64,000 bases of DNA from Competibacter_A sp002352125 (GCA_035441325.1 DAOROA010000006.1:1-64000), one strand, 5' to 3'. Numbered from the stretch's first letter, positions 38,446-48,118 are shown. The notes: generated by a model not told the origin, from the letters alone. Translations and numbers: made by a program.

Positions 38446-38497
38446 AAGATTTGGGTCGCACACGCGCTGGAAGAGGCCCTTTAAGTTTGTGTCGAGG

Positions 38498-39181
38498 CTA
38501 GCCGATATGGCTACCGCGATCCGGCGTAGCGAGCGGGATCACGTAAAACAGAATAGCGAAGAAATGAAGAATGCTCCCGGCCAAGACGAAAACGTGCCAG
38601 ATGGCATGATGGTAGGGCAGGCGTTTCCAAGTGTAGAAAATCACGCCGAAGGTGTAGGCGAACCCACCCAGCAACAGAAGCAGCAATCCGCCCGGCGCGA
38701 CGTGGTTCAGCATCGGCTTGATGGCCACCACGACCGCCCAACCCATGCCGACGTACAGCCCGACCGACAGCAGCGTCGAACGGCGCCCGCGCAAGATGCG
38801 CAACACGATCCCGATCAAGGCGAATCCCCAAATGACGCCGAACAGCGACCAGCCCCAGGGTCCGCGCAGGTTCACCAGCAGAAACGGCGTGTACGTGCCG
38901 GCGATCAGGACGAAAATTGCAGAATGATCGAGCGTGCGCAATACCGCCTTGACCTGGGGTATAGGAATGCTGTGGTACAGGGTCGAAGCGGTGTAGAGCA
39001 GGATCAGAGCCGCGCTGAAGATGCTGCAACCCACGATGTGCCAGGCATCGCCGTGCAGGCTGGCAAAGGCGGTTAATACCCCAAGTCCGGCAATGCCGAA
39101 CACGACGCCTACGCCATGAATCACGCTGTTGGCGATTTCCTCGCCCAGCGTGTAGCGCGGTGGTTGGTGTGGGCTGGTCAT
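38498..39181 (-). CDS. hemolysin III / YqfA-family membrane protein
   Basis: A 227-residue, seven-helix inner-membrane protein of the HlyIII/progestin-receptor family. Signature elements are GEEIANSVIHGVG near the N-terminus, TASTLYHSIP, LDHSAIFVLIAGTYTPF and the C-terminal YHHAIWHVFVLAGSILHF; the His, Ser and Asp residues of the putative metal site are present. The biochemical role in proteobacteria is uncertain. The ATG at 39181 follows GGAG ten bases upstream; a longer start at 39223 is less likely. Confidence 0.88.
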   Translation of the reverse strand: MTSPHQPPRYTLGEEIANSVIHGVGVVFGIAGLGVLTAFASLHGDAWHIVGCSIFSAALILLYTASTLYHSIPIPQVKAVLRTLDHSAIFVLIAGTYTPFLLVNLRGPWGWSLFGVIWGFALIGIVLRILRGRRSTLLSVGLYVGMGWAVVVAIKPMLNHVAPGGLLLLLLGGFAYTFGVIFYTWKRLPYHHAIWHVFVLAGSILHFFAILFYVIPLATPDRGSHIG

Positions 39182-39266
39182 CGACGGTTTTCTCCGCGAT
39201 GAGCGGGAAGCGGTGTTTGGCATAAGCTACTGTTTCCGAACAGTGAAAAGCCATTTTTGATCGGTT

Positions 39267-39567
39267 ATGGGCCACTTGCGAGCGACCGGTTTACTGCTCT
39301 GCTTGGGAGCGGCCGGTTCGCTGGCCGCCGCCGGATTCGACGGACCACGCCAGCGATTGAACGCGGAAACCGCCGCGCTCGCCAAGGAAACCGCCGTCGA
39401 AACCGGCACGGGATCGGGCTATCAGGCGGCGGTGCTGGCTCGAACTGATCGAGCGAGTCTACACCATCGAGATCGTCGAACCCTTGGCGCGACGGGCCGC
39501 CGAGCAACTGAGATCGCTGGGTTACGCCAACGTTCAAACCCGGATGGGCGATGGCTATCGCGGTTAG
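39267..39567 (+). pseudogene. decayed protein-L-isoaspartate O-methyltransferase (pcm)
   Basis: Three pieces of a secreted-type Pcm are visible. The ATG at 39267 opens a signal peptide (GLLLCLGAAGSLAAAG) and QRLNAETAALAKETAVETG. This runs directly into motif I, GTGSGYQAAVLA, although about 80 residues should lie between. An extra base near 39442 then shifts the frame, and a good match continues as ERVYTIEIVEPLARRAAEQL and GYANVQTRMGDGYRG until a stop at 39565-39567. The C-terminal third is missing. The end overlaps the stop of the convergent kinase gene by a few bases. Internal deletion, frameshift and truncation together rule out function. Confidence 0.82.
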
Positions 39568-42500
39568 GAAGAGGCGGCGCCGTTCGTTTCCTGGAGCGTC
39601 TCGCGAAGTTTGGTCGCCAACGCATCTTTGGAAAAAGGCTTTTGCAGAAAGTGGACGCCTTCGTCGAGGACGCCGTGGTGGGCGATGACGTCGGCGGTAT
39701 AGCCGGACATGAACAGACACTTGAGGTTCGGCCGCAGAGCACGAAGTTGTTGCCAAAGGTCGCGGCCGCTCATTTCCGGCATGATCACGTCGGTCAGCAA
39801 CAGATGGATCGTTCCTTGGTAAGTCTCGATCAATCGCAGCGCTTGAGCGGGACTACTGGCGACCAGCACGGTATAGCCCAGCCGTTCGAGCAACCGGGTG
39901 CCGAGTTTGAGCAATGCCGCTTCGTCTTCGACCAGTAGCACGGTTTCGGTGCCGGTCGGCACGGCGGAGGATGCTGACGTCGCATTCGCATCGACCCGAT
40001 CCGACATGTGCCGGGGCAGGTAGATTTTGAAGGTCGTCCCTGCACCCGGCTCGCTGTACACGTCGATAAAGCCGTGGTTCTGCTTGACGATGCCGTACAC
40101 CGTGGCCAGGCCGAGGCCGGTACCCTGGCCGCGCGGCTTGGTGGTGAAGAAAGGATCGAACAGTTGATCCAAGGCCACTTTATCGATGCCGCAGCCGTCG
40201 TCGCTGACCGCGAGCAGGACATATTGTCCAGGGACAGAATCGGCGTGAGTTTCGCAGTAAACCTCGTCGAGCGTCGTTTGGCTGGTTTCGATGGTGACTT
40301 TGCCGCCACCGGAGATCGCATCGCGAGCATTGACCACCAAATTGACCATGATCTGGTCGATCTGGACCGGGTCCATGTTCACCGGCCATAGCGTGGCGGC
40401 AGGTTTCCAGAGCAGGTCGATGTCCTCGCCGATCAGCCTCCGGAGCATTTTCAACATGCCCGCGATGGTGTCGTTGAGGTCGAGCACTTTGGGTGCGATG
40501 GTCTGCTTGCGCGCGAAGGCCAGCAACTGGCGGGTCAGGTCGGCGGACCGTTGGGCGGCTTTTCGGATCTCCAGAAGGTCGGCGTGCAACCGGCTGCCGG
40601 GAACCGCCTGTTCCAAAGCCAAGTCGGTGTGGCCGGCGATCACCGCTAGCATGTTGTTGAAGTCATGCGCCACGCCCCCCGCCAGCCGTCCTACCGCCTC
40701 CATCTTTTGAGCTTGATGGAGCTCGGCTTCCAGGGCATCGCTTTTGCGCGCCGCTTGCTCGCCGGCTGCTTTCATGCGCAGCACGCGCAGGGCGTAAGCT
40801 AGATTGTCGGCCAACCGGCGCAACAGGTCGATCTCGTTCGAAGCCAAGGCGCCCGGTTCTGCGGCGTAGAGGACTAGGGCGCCGAACACCCCGGTTTCGT
40901 TCTTCAGCGGCAGCGCGATGGCGGCGGCGTAGCCGCGCTGGGTCGCTTCCGTGCGCCAGGGCGCAAAGCTTGGATCGATCGACAGGTTCTGGCAAATCGC
41001 GGGCTGGCCGGTTTGGATGGCCGTGCCAGCGGGACCTCGTCCAGTCGGAGAGTCGTCCCAGGTGATTTGGGCCGCTTCGAGATAGCCATCCTCGAACCCG
41101 GCTTGAGCCACCGGCTGCACCCGCTTGTCCGGTCCCGGTTCGGCTACCCCCACCCAGGCCATCCGCCATCCGCCTTCCGCCACCAGAATCCGGCAAATCT
41201 CCTGCATCAAGCCGGAATCTTCTTCGGCCAGAGCAATCACTTTGTTGCAGTGGCTGAGCATGCGCAAGGAGCGCACGGCTTGGCGTTCCTTATCTTCCGC
41301 TTCCCGTCGTTCTACGACCTTCCACACGGCTTCCATGAGCAAGTTAAGCTGGAGAATGTCGGTTTCGCGGTAATTGCTCTCCTTGTTGGCCAGCCCGACC
41401 ACGCCGACGATTTTGCCTCTGCTGAAGATCGGTACGGTGAGGTACTTGGAAAGTTTGGCATGGCCTTCCGGATAACCTTTTTTGAGGGGATGGGTAGCGG
41501 CAAAATCGTTGAGGAGGATCGGCCGCCGCTGCCGGACCGCCTCGCCCCAAATGCCGGTTTTGTCTAGCTCGTAGCAGGTTTGGGGATCGACGATACTGCA
41601 TTCCCCCATCACCTCGCGGGACCAGGAGTTCAGCACGAATTCCCGGCGTTCTTCGTAATAGCGATAGAGGTAGCCGATCTTGCTGCCGGTCAGATGAATG
41701 GCTTCGTTCAACGCATAGTCCAGGAATACCTGCACCGATTCGCTCGGGTGTTGCAGAATGCTTGTCAGGCTGCGCAATCGCGCCTCGTTGCGGAGCACTT
41801 CCTGCTCCGCCGCGCGTTCCGCGATCTGATCGCGAAACACCAGCACCACGCCGGTGATGATGCCGCTTTCGGCGCGGATGGGGGCACCGCTGTCGGCGAT
41901 AGGCCGTTCGGTTCCGTCTCGGGCAACGAGCAGGGTATGGTTGGCCAGCCCCACCACTACCCCTTCGCGCAGCACGCGCTGCACCGGGTTTTCGACCGCG
42001 GCGCGGGTGTCTTCGTTGACGATTCGGAAGACATCGACGAGCGGCTTACCGCAAGCTTCGGCTTCCGGCCAGCCGGTGAGCTGTTCCGCCACGGGGTTCA
42101 TTTGCCGAACCTGCCCCTCGCTGTCCGTCGTGATGACGGCGTCGCCGATGCTGTAGAGGATCGCGCGAAATTCTTCTTGCGCCTCTCGCCGCCGCCGTTC
42201 CGACCGGTATAGATCGCGATAGAGACCGACTTGGCGCTGCCGGTAGGCGACGGCGGTGGTCGCTGCGGCGAACAGGATGCACAGGAAAACGAACAGGGCG
42301 ATCATGCCGGCATGGTAGCGCGCCTCAGCCAGGATCTCGTCGGTGTCCACCTTGGCCACCAGAAACCAGGGCGAGTCGGGCACGGCGCGCAGGTCGGCCA
42401 GCACGTCCACGCCGCGGTAGTCGCGGCCTTGGAACGATCCCTCCTGGCCGGACGCGGCCTTCGCTGCCGGAAGGTCGCTCCGGGTCAGCGGAATGCGCAG

Positions 42501-43208
42501 AGACAGGGCGGTGTTAGCCCGATGGCGCAGCTCGTTTAGAAAAACGATGGCTTCACCTTCTCGGCGGGCCAAGAGCGTCTCGGCGCTGCGGCTGGGCATG
42601 GGCCAGGACTGGATCAGAGGATACAGGTAAGACGCCGCGTCGCTGCGCAAGATCAGTATGGCCAGCGGATGCCCTTCGGCGTCGGGTATAGAGACGACGG
42701 TGTCCAGATAGATGCGGCCGTCGGGAGCGCGATAGAAATCGGAAAACACCGGCTCGCGACCGGCGAGAGCCGCCGCGACGGCCTGCTTCGTGGCGGGGTC
42801 CACGGTGCCGGGATCCTCGCGGACGGCAAGCAGGATATTGCCGTCTGGATCGAGGAGCAGGACATCGGCGTAGCGATACGCTTGCTGTTCCAGTTTCAGT
42901 CGCTGCCGCCAGTCCGCTTCGAGGCTAGGGTTTTGGGGAGCTTTTCGCCACTCTGCCAGCGCCCGCCGAAAGAACGGGCTCGCCGCGGATCGGCGAGCAT
43001 CGGCCAAGCGCCCCTGCCGCCACTGCGAGAGCTGGCCGATTTTCAGCTTCCCGATGGCGGCGATATCCTGATATTTCTCTTGGCGGATGCGCTCTGCCTC
43101 GCTGCGATAATAGCCGTAACCTCCGGCCGCTAGCGCCAGGGACAGCAGAACGAAGACGACCAACCAGGTTTGCAGGCGGAGGCCGGTGGGCGAGTCGCTG
43201 TCGGTCAT
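39564..43208 (-). CDS. hybrid sensor histidine kinase (Cache-PAS-GAF-GAF-HK-REC)
   Basis: A 1214-residue inner-membrane kinase. Helices at about 13-33 and 302-325 bracket a large periplasmic sensor of dCache type. A PAS domain follows (about 345-465; ILYSIGDAVITTDSEG), then two GAF domains (about 500-640, with a Cys in DPQTCYELDKTGIWGEAV, and 660-815). HisKA carries its His in AGGVAHDFNNMLA (about 845). The ATPase domain has VNLVVNARDAI, VSDDGCGID and GTGLGLATVYGIV. The C-terminal receiver has its Asp in LLLTDVIMPEMSG. Input and output are unknown; no separate response regulator is adjacent. The gene end overlaps the pcm pseudogene. Confidence 0.93.
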   Translation of the reverse strand: MTDSDSPTGLRLQTWLVVFVLLSLALAAGGYGYYRSEAERIRQEKYQDIAAIGKLKIGQLSQWRQGRLADARRSAASPFFRRALAEWRKAPQNPSLEADWRQRLKLEQQAYRYADVLLLDPDGNILLAVREDPGTVDPATKQAVAAALAGREPVFSDFYRAPDGRIYLDTVVSIPDAEGHPLAILILRSDAASYLYPLIQSWPMPSRSAETLLARREGEAIVFLNELRHRANTALSLRIPLTRSDLPAAKAASGQEGSFQGRDYRGVDVLADLRAVPDSPWFLVAKVDTDEILAEARYHAGMIALFVFLCILFAAATTAVAYRQRQVGLYRDLYRSERRRREAQEEFRAILYSIGDAVITTDSEGQVRQMNPVAEQLTGWPEAEACGKPLVDVFRIVNEDTRAAVENPVQRVLREGVVVGLANHTLLVARDGTERPIADSGAPIRAESGIITGVVLVFRDQIAERAAEQEVLRNEARLRSLTSILQHPSESVQVFLDYALNEAIHLTGSKIGYLYRYYEERREFVLNSWSREVMGECSIVDPQTCYELDKTGIWGEAVRQRRPILLNDFAATHPLKKGYPEGHAKLSKYLTVPIFSRGKIVGVVGLANKESNYRETDILQLNLLMEAVWKVVERREAEDKERQAVRSLRMLSHCNKVIALAEEDSGLMQEICRILVAEGGWRMAWVGVAEPGPDKRVQPVAQAGFEDGYLEAAQITWDDSPTGRGPAGTAIQTGQPAICQNLSIDPSFAPWRTEATQRGYAAAIALPLKNETGVFGALVLYAAEPGALASNEIDLLRRLADNLAYALRVLRMKAAGEQAARKSDALEAELHQAQKMEAVGRLAGGVAHDFNNMLAVIAGHTDLALEQAVPGSRLHADLLEIRKAAQRSADLTRQLLAFARKQTIAPKVLDLNDTIAGMLKMLRRLIGEDIDLLWKPAATLWPVNMDPVQIDQIMVNLVVNARDAISGGGKVTIETSQTTLDEVYCETHADSVPGQYVLLAVSDDGCGIDKVALDQLFDPFFTTKPRGQGTGLGLATVYGIVKQNHGFIDVYSEPGAGTTFKIYLPRHMSDRVDANATSASSAVPTGTETVLLVEDEAALLKLGTRLLERLGYTVLVASSPAQALRLIETYQGTIHLLLTDVIMPEMSGRDLWQQLRALRPNLKCLFMSGYTADVIAHHGVLDEGVHFLQKPFSKDALATKLRETLQETNGAASS

Positions 43209-43416
43209 TCTCTGATTTCGGCCCGTTGTCGGATCGCTTTCGAGATGGTTTTACGAGAAGCTTGCGCCAAGCACACCTTGCTTTCGAAGTGGCTTTTGGT
43301 CGCTTGTCAAGCGTGGTGCGCGCCGAAAAGCGCAGTGGATCGTCCGCGGCAGTAGGATGCGACGCCCCGTTCGACAAAATTGAGCTTGAAGGGAGGATTT
43401 CCTGTCGCCGGCCGGT

Positions 43417-44028
43417 TCAACCTACCAACAGCCGCCAACCATCGCGTAAAAACAACCCAGCGTACAACAACAACGATACTCCTAGGCCACGCATCAGGGC
43501 AACGTATCCCCGATCGTGCAGGATAGGGCGGGCGCGGCTCAACGCGATCGCTAGCAGCGCCTTGGAACCGACCAGCGACGCGTAGAAAGCGGTCACGAAC
43601 GCAGCGACCGCCGGCCAGCCGTGGTGTTGCGCATCCAGCGTGATCGGCGCCCCCACCGCCAGCCAAAACAGGTAGGGACTGGGATTGAGGAAGTTGGCGA
43701 TCGCACCGCGCCGCAATGCGCCGGTCGGGTCGGCCGACCCTAAATCCGTGCCTTGGAAGCGCAGACCCAGAATTCCCAACCAGACCAGATACATTCCACC
43801 GCCGAAATGGATCAACGCTAACGGTAGATGCTGATCGGTCAAAGGTCGCAGCAACAAAACCGCTGCCAGCACGATCGGCAGATCGGTCAGCAGCGGTGCT
43901 AGCGCCACCCGGATACCGGCCCGGACGCCGTGGCGCAGGGTTTCGCTGGCGACCAAGGCCAGCAACGGTCCCGGTGCTAGCCCGCCGCTCAAGCCCAGCA
44001 GAATGCCCGCGAGCAAAAAGGCGGACAC
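43417..44028 (-). CDS. LysE/RhtB-family amino-acid exporter
   Basis: A 203-residue inner-membrane protein with about six helices. The opening GILLGLSGGLAPGPLLALV matches the LysE/RhtB signature, and NFLNPSPYLFWLAVGAP carries the conserved NPxxxxF-type helix. Substrates of the family are amino acids or related compounds; which one is not predictable here. The start is GTG at 44028, six bases after the rsgA stop, suggesting one transcript. The 208 bases downstream to the kinase gene show no gene. Confidence 0.85.
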   Translation of the reverse strand: MSAFLLAGILLGLSGGLAPGPLLALVASETLRHGVRAGIRVALAPLLTDLPIVLAAVLLLRPLTDQHLPLALIHFGGGMYLVWLGILGLRFQGTDLGSADPTGALRRGAIANFLNPSPYLFWLAVGAPITLDAQHHGWPAVAAFVTAFYASLVGSKALLAIALSRARPILHDRGYVALMRGLGVSLLLYAGLFLRDGWRLLVG

Positions 44029-44034
44029 GACGAT

Positions 44035-45048
44035 TCAGCCCAGTTTCGCCGCCGCTTGCAGCATGGCCCGCAGTTGCCGGTAGCTGTCCAGCCGGCGCGG
44101 GGCGATTTCGCCGCACTCTGTCGCCGCTCGCAGCGCACAGTCTGGCTCGGTTTCGTGGCGACAGTCGGAAAACCGGCAGCGGCCAAGATAGGGCGCCAGT
44201 TCCGGGAATCCGCGATCCAGATCGTTCGAGCCGATTTCTCCCAATTCGAAGCTGCGCACGCCGGGGGTGTCGATCAGGTCGCCCCCGTCCGGCAGATGAT
44301 AAAGCGTGCTGGCGCTGGTGGTGTGGGTACCGTGGCCGGTGGCTGCCGACACCGCTTGGATGCGAATCTCCCGATCGGGCAACAAGGCTTTGATCAGCGA
44401 GGACTTGCCGACTCCCGACTGGCCGGCCAGCAGGCTGGTGCGCCCGCGCAACCAAGCGCGCAGCTCGTTCAGTCCGTGCGCGGCGTGGCCGCTGGCCAGC
44501 AACAGGGGATAGCCGATTCGGCGATAAGGTTCCAACCGTTCGGCCAGTGCAGCTAGCCCCGATCGATCCAGCAAGTCGATCTTGTTCAGTACCAGCAGTC
44601 CTCGCGCGCCAATGGCGGCGATGGCAACCAGATAGCGGTCGATCAGATATTCGCTCGGTTCCGGTGTGGGTGCCAGCACCACCGCCACGGCGTCGAGGTT
44701 GGCGGCGATGGGACGCAGTTGGCCGTTGTAGTCGGGGCGAGCGAGCAGGGTGTGACGTTCGCCGACCGCCACCACCACGCCTTCTCCGGTATCGAAAGCC
44801 CGCCAAACCACCCGGTCGCCACAGGCCAGCCGTCCCAGATTTTGGCGCACGGCGCAACGGCACAACTGGCCCGCGCCGTTTTCGACGATCAGCGTTTGAC
44901 CGTGATTAGCGATCACCAGGCCGGTTTGCTCGGGGCCGAGACCGGCACCATCCTGAGCATCCGTCCCTTGGCCAGCCGATTCCCGGCGGCGCTTTTGCAA
45001 GCGCTCGATGCGTTCCCGCTGGCGCTGGGTTAACCGGCGACCGGCCAT
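44035..45048 (-). CDS. rsgA: small ribosomal subunit biogenesis GTPase RsgA
   Basis: A 337-residue circularly permuted GTPase that matures the 30S subunit. An N-terminal OB fold is followed by the GTPase core in permuted order: NKIDLL (G4), LLASG (G5), P-loop GQSGVGKSSLI (G1), TTSAST (G2) and DTPG (G3). A C-terminal zinc knuckle follows (CRFSDCRHETEPDCALRAA). The basic N-terminus GRRLTQRQRERIERLQKRR is typical. The ATG at 45048 is chosen over a longer frame. It diverges from orn, a neighbour also in enteric bacteria. Confidence 0.95.
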   Translation of the reverse strand: MAGRRLTQRQRERIERLQKRRRESAGQGTDAQDGAGLGPEQTGLVIANHGQTLIVENGAGQLCRCAVRQNLGRLACGDRVVWRAFDTGEGVVVAVGERHTLLARPDYNGQLRPIAANLDAVAVVLAPTPEPSEYLIDRYLVAIAAIGARGLLVLNKIDLLDRSGLAALAERLEPYRRIGYPLLLASGHAAHGLNELRAWLRGRTSLLAGQSGVGKSSLIKALLPDREIRIQAVSAATGHGTHTTSASTLYHLPDGGDLIDTPGVRSFELGEIGSNDLDRGFPELAPYLGRCRFSDCRHETEPDCALRAATECGEIAPRRLDSYRQLRAMLQAAAKLG

Positions 45049-45177
45049 GCGGTACCCACTGCGCGGAAAGCGCCGCGCGCGGCTGTTGAAATCCGGGTAA
45101 ACTTGCGGTGGCCACGATCGCGCGACGCCGGTCGGCAAGCCGATTTTTTTTCCAAGAAGCCACCCTTAGAAAAATCC

Positions 45178-45732
45178 ATGTCTCCCGATAACCTGATCTG
45201 GATCGATTTGGAGATGACCGGTCTGGATTCCCGAACCGATCATATTATCGAAATCGCCACCGTCGTCACCGACGGCGAACTGAACATTCTCGCCGAAGGC
45301 CCCGTGCTGGCCATCCATCAGAGCGATGCGGTGCTGGCGGCGATGGACGGCTGGAACCAAAAGCAGCACGGCGAGTCCGGGCTGATCGCTCGGGTCCGCG
45401 CCAGCAAGATCGACGAGCGCGCAGCCGAATCGCGCACTCTGGAGTTTCTCGGCCTGCATGTGCCCAAAGGCAAGTCGCCGATGTGCGGCAACAGCATCTG
45501 CCAGGATCGGCGGTTTCTGGCGCGATGCATGCCGGAGCTGGAAGCGTATTTTCACTATCGCAACCTGGATGTGAGCACGCTCAAGGAGTTGGCTCGACGG
45601 TGGTATCCGGAACGGGCCAGAGGCTTCAGCAAAACCTCGACCCATCTGGCGTTGCAGGATATCCGCGATTCCATCGACGAGCTACGCTTTTATCGCGAGC
45701 GATTGTTCGTTCGGCCGGAAAGCTTGGAGTAA
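45178..45732 (+). CDS. orn: oligoribonuclease
   Basis: A 184-residue DEDDh exonuclease that degrades dinucleotides, including the pGpG left from cyclic di-GMP breakdown, so it links to the GGDEF protein at 9357. The catalytic acids are in WIDLEMTGLD and NSICQDRRFL and the C-terminal STHLALQDIRDSIDEL (His and Asp). HYRNLDVSTLKELARRW is typical. Length matches E. coli Orn. The ATG at 45178 is clear. Confidence 0.96.
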   Translation: MSPDNLIWIDLEMTGLDSRTDHIIEIATVVTDGELNILAEGPVLAIHQSDAVLAAMDGWNQKQHGESGLIARVRASKIDERAAESRTLEFLGLHVPKGKSPMCGNSICQDRRFLARCMPELEAYFHYRNLDVSTLKELARRWYPERARGFSKTSTHLALQDIRDSIDELRFYRERLFVRPESLE

Positions 45733-45741
45733 ACCGCCCAG

Positions 45742-46566
45742 TTAAACCTCGACCGGCAGGCTGGGGTCGTTACCCCATTCCGACCACGCACCGGCGTAAC
45801 CGCGCACCTGCGGATAACCCAGATAGCGCAGTACCCAATAGGTATGCGCCGAGCGGTGGTGCGTCTGGCAATAGACGATGATCTCTTTGTCGGGGGTGAT
45901 GCCGCGCCGTTCCAGCAACTTCCGTAGCACGGGGGCGGGCTGCAAGCGCAACTGCCGCGCCGGGTCCATGGCATCGGTCCAGTTCAGGTTCACCGCTCCC
46001 GGTATGTGGCCACCGCGAGCGGCGCGCACGTCCAGACCGGCGTACTCGGCCGGGGTGCGAGTATCCAGCAAGGTCGTGTCCGGTTGTCCGAGCCGCGCCA
46101 GGACATGATCCTTGTCGGCCACCACGTTCGGGTTGGTGATGCGGGCTCGATAGTCGCTGTGCGGTGGATGGCGAAACGACGTTTCCAGCGGTCCGCCGGC
46201 CGCATCCCAGGCGTGAATGCCGCCGTTGAGCAGCGATACGCGCTCGTGCCCGAGCGCCGCCAGCGTCCACAGCAACCGGCCGGCGCGACCGTTGCCTTCC
46301 TCGTCGTAAGCGATTACGTGCCGGTCTGGCGTCAGGCCGATCCGCGACAGCACCGCGCTCAGTTGCGCCTCGTCTGGCAACAATCCCATCGCCGGCGGGT
46401 TGACTCGAACCAGCCCCGCGTAATCGAGATGGATCGCGCCGGGAATGTGTCCGGCGGCGTGGCCGAACGGATCGCACAGATCGATGATCGATATTGCGGG
46501 GCTGGCAAGGTATGGCTGAAGCTGCTCCGGTTCGATCAGCAGCGGTAAATTCGGGACGAGGGACAT
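45742..46566 (-). CDS. two-domain sulfurtransferase (rhodanese, SseA-like)
   Basis: A 274-residue tandem rhodanese. The N-terminal domain (about 1-130) is structural: the position of the active Cys holds DEEGNG. The C-terminal domain (about 145-270) carries the catalytic Cys in IVYCQTHHRSAHTYW, with LLDTRTPAEYAG and RGGHIPGAVNLNW. It transfers sulfur from thiosulfate or mercaptopyruvate to an acceptor such as cyanide or a thiol; the donor is not resolved by the loop sequence. CAGGAG precedes the ATG. It converges on orn nine bases away. Confidence 0.88.
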   Translation of the reverse strand: MSLVPNLPLLIEPEQLQPYLASPAISIIDLCDPFGHAAGHIPGAIHLDYAGLVRVNPPAMGLLPDEAQLSAVLSRIGLTPDRHVIAYDEEGNGRAGRLLWTLAALGHERVSLLNGGIHAWDAAGGPLETSFRHPPHSDYRARITNPNVVADKDHVLARLGQPDTTLLDTRTPAEYAGLDVRAARGGHIPGAVNLNWTDAMDPARQLRLQPAPVLRKLLERRGITPDKEIIVYCQTHHRSAHTYWVLRYLGYPQVRGYAGAWSEWGNDPSLPVEV

Positions 46567-46751
46567 GCAGTCTCCTGAAAGCGTTTAATGCTGTGGCGCA
46601 GCAAGTTTGTCTCGGTGGACTCGTGCGAAGTTCCGGACGGCGCCGCGAAGTTCGGTATTGTCGCCAACGTTTCTGTTTCGTGCTCGACGGTACCCGCCGC
46701 GTCTTTCGATGACGGCATTGCGCGGGACATGACCGGCCGGCGGTAGACGCC

Positions 46752-48104
46752 TCAACTGCCGATCAACGCTCGCAGTTCCTTGGTTCGGCGTTCCAGCCAT
46801 GTCGCGTCGCCGCGCGTTTCCACGTTCAGCCGCAACAGCGGCTCGGTGTTCGAGCAGCGCAGGTTGAAGCGCCAGTCGGGGAATTCCAGGCTGACGCCGT
46901 CGGTTTCGTCCAATGCCGGTTGTTGGCTGGCGTACGCCGTCACGATCTCGCGAATCTTGGCGGGCGCGTCGTCCACCCGAAAGTTGATTTCGCCGCTACA
47001 GGGAAACGCTCGCATCCGCGCGTCCACCAGCGTCGCCAGCGGTTGGCCGCGCCGGCTCAGCAGTTCGGCGATCAACAGCCACGGGATCATGCCGCTGTCG
47101 CAATAGGCGAAATCGCGGAAGTAGTGATGGGCGCTCATCTCGCCGCCATACAGCGCATCTTCCAGCCGCATTCGTTCCTTGATGAAAGCATGGCCGGTTT
47201 TGCTCAGCACCGGCACGCCGCCCGCCATCGTCACCTGTTCGATGGTGTTCCAGGTCAGGCGCGGATCGTGGACGATTTTTGCGCCCGGTTGCCGCGCCAG
47301 CAGGGTTTCCGCCAGCAGGCCGACCAGGTAGTAGCCCTCGATAAAGCGACCGTCGGCGTCGAAGAAGAAACAGCGGTCGAAGTCGCCGTCCCAGGCCAGC
47401 CCCAAATCCGCACCGTGCTCGCGCACCGCTTGCGCGGTGGCATCGCGGCATTCCGGCAGCAGGGGGTTGGGGATGCCGTGCGGGAAGGTGCCGTCCGGCT
47501 CGTGGTGAATTTTGACGAAACGAAACGGTAGATGCGGTTCCAGCGCATCGATGATCGGTCCTGCTCCACCGTTGCCGGCGTTGGTGACGATTTTCAATGG
47601 CTGGAGCGCCCCAGGATCGATGTGGCTCAGCAGGTGCGCGACGTAATCGCCTTTATCCAGTTGGCTGGCCCGGTTGCCGCGCCGCTTGGATTCCGGAAAC
47701 CCGCCGCGCGCGGCCAGATCGCGAATGGCGAACAGGCCGCTGTCGCCGCTGATCGGTTTGGCCTGCTCGCGCACCAGTTTCATGCCGTTGTAATCCATCG
47801 GATTGTGGCTGGCGGTGACCATGATTCCACCGTCGAGCTGGTGATGGAAGGCGGCGAAATAAATTTCTTCGGTACCGCAAAGACCGATATCCACTATGTT
47901 CGCGCCGCCGTCCAGCAGGCCTTCGGCTACCGCCGCGCTCAACGCCGGGCTGGTCAAACGCACGTCGTGACCGACCGCCACTCGCCGGGGATGCAGCAAG
48001 ATGGCATAGGCCCGGCCGATGCGATAAGCCAAATCTTCGTTCAGTTCATCGGGAATCCGCCCGCGAATGTCGTAAGCCTTGAAACACGCCAGTTCGGGAC
48101 TCAT
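46752..48104 (-). CDS. manB: phosphomannomutase
   Basis: A 450-residue alpha-D-phosphohexomutase converting mannose-6-phosphate to mannose-1-phosphate (possibly glucose phosphates also). The phospho-serine is in VTASHNPMDYNGMK, the Mg site in LAWDGDFDRCFFFDA, the sugar-binding loop in GGEMSAHHYF, and the C-terminal phosphate loop in RCSNTEPLLRLNVE. It follows manC by 14 bases in ugd-manC-manB, so the operon makes GDP-mannose. AGGAG lies 11 bases before the ATG. Confidence 0.92.
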   Translation of the reverse strand: MSPELACFKAYDIRGRIPDELNEDLAYRIGRAYAILLHPRRVAVGHDVRLTSPALSAAVAEGLLDGGANIVDIGLCGTEEIYFAAFHHQLDGGIMVTASHNPMDYNGMKLVREQAKPISGDSGLFAIRDLAARGGFPESKRRGNRASQLDKGDYVAHLLSHIDPGALQPLKIVTNAGNGGAGPIIDALEPHLPFRFVKIHHEPDGTFPHGIPNPLLPECRDATAQAVREHGADLGLAWDGDFDRCFFFDADGRFIEGYYLVGLLAETLLARQPGAKIVHDPRLTWNTIEQVTMAGGVPVLSKTGHAFIKERMRLEDALYGGEMSAHHYFRDFAYCDSGMIPWLLIAELLSRRGQPLATLVDARMRAFPCSGEINFRVDDAPAKIREIVTAYASQQPALDETDGVSLEFPDWRFNLRCSNTEPLLRLNVETRGDATWLERRTKELRALIGS

Positions 48105-48118
48105 CGTTGCGCTCGCTC

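Noticed and set aside
39267..39938. A 223-codon open frame as an intact gene
   Set aside because: Only its first 60 or so codons resemble a protein family (Pcm); afterwards the similarity moves to another frame and the open frame runs antisense through the kinase gene. Interpreted as a pseudogene.
43209..43416. Possible small gene between the hybrid kinase and the LysE exporter
   Set aside because: Short frames exist on the plus strand, but none has a ribosome site or conserved-looking product.
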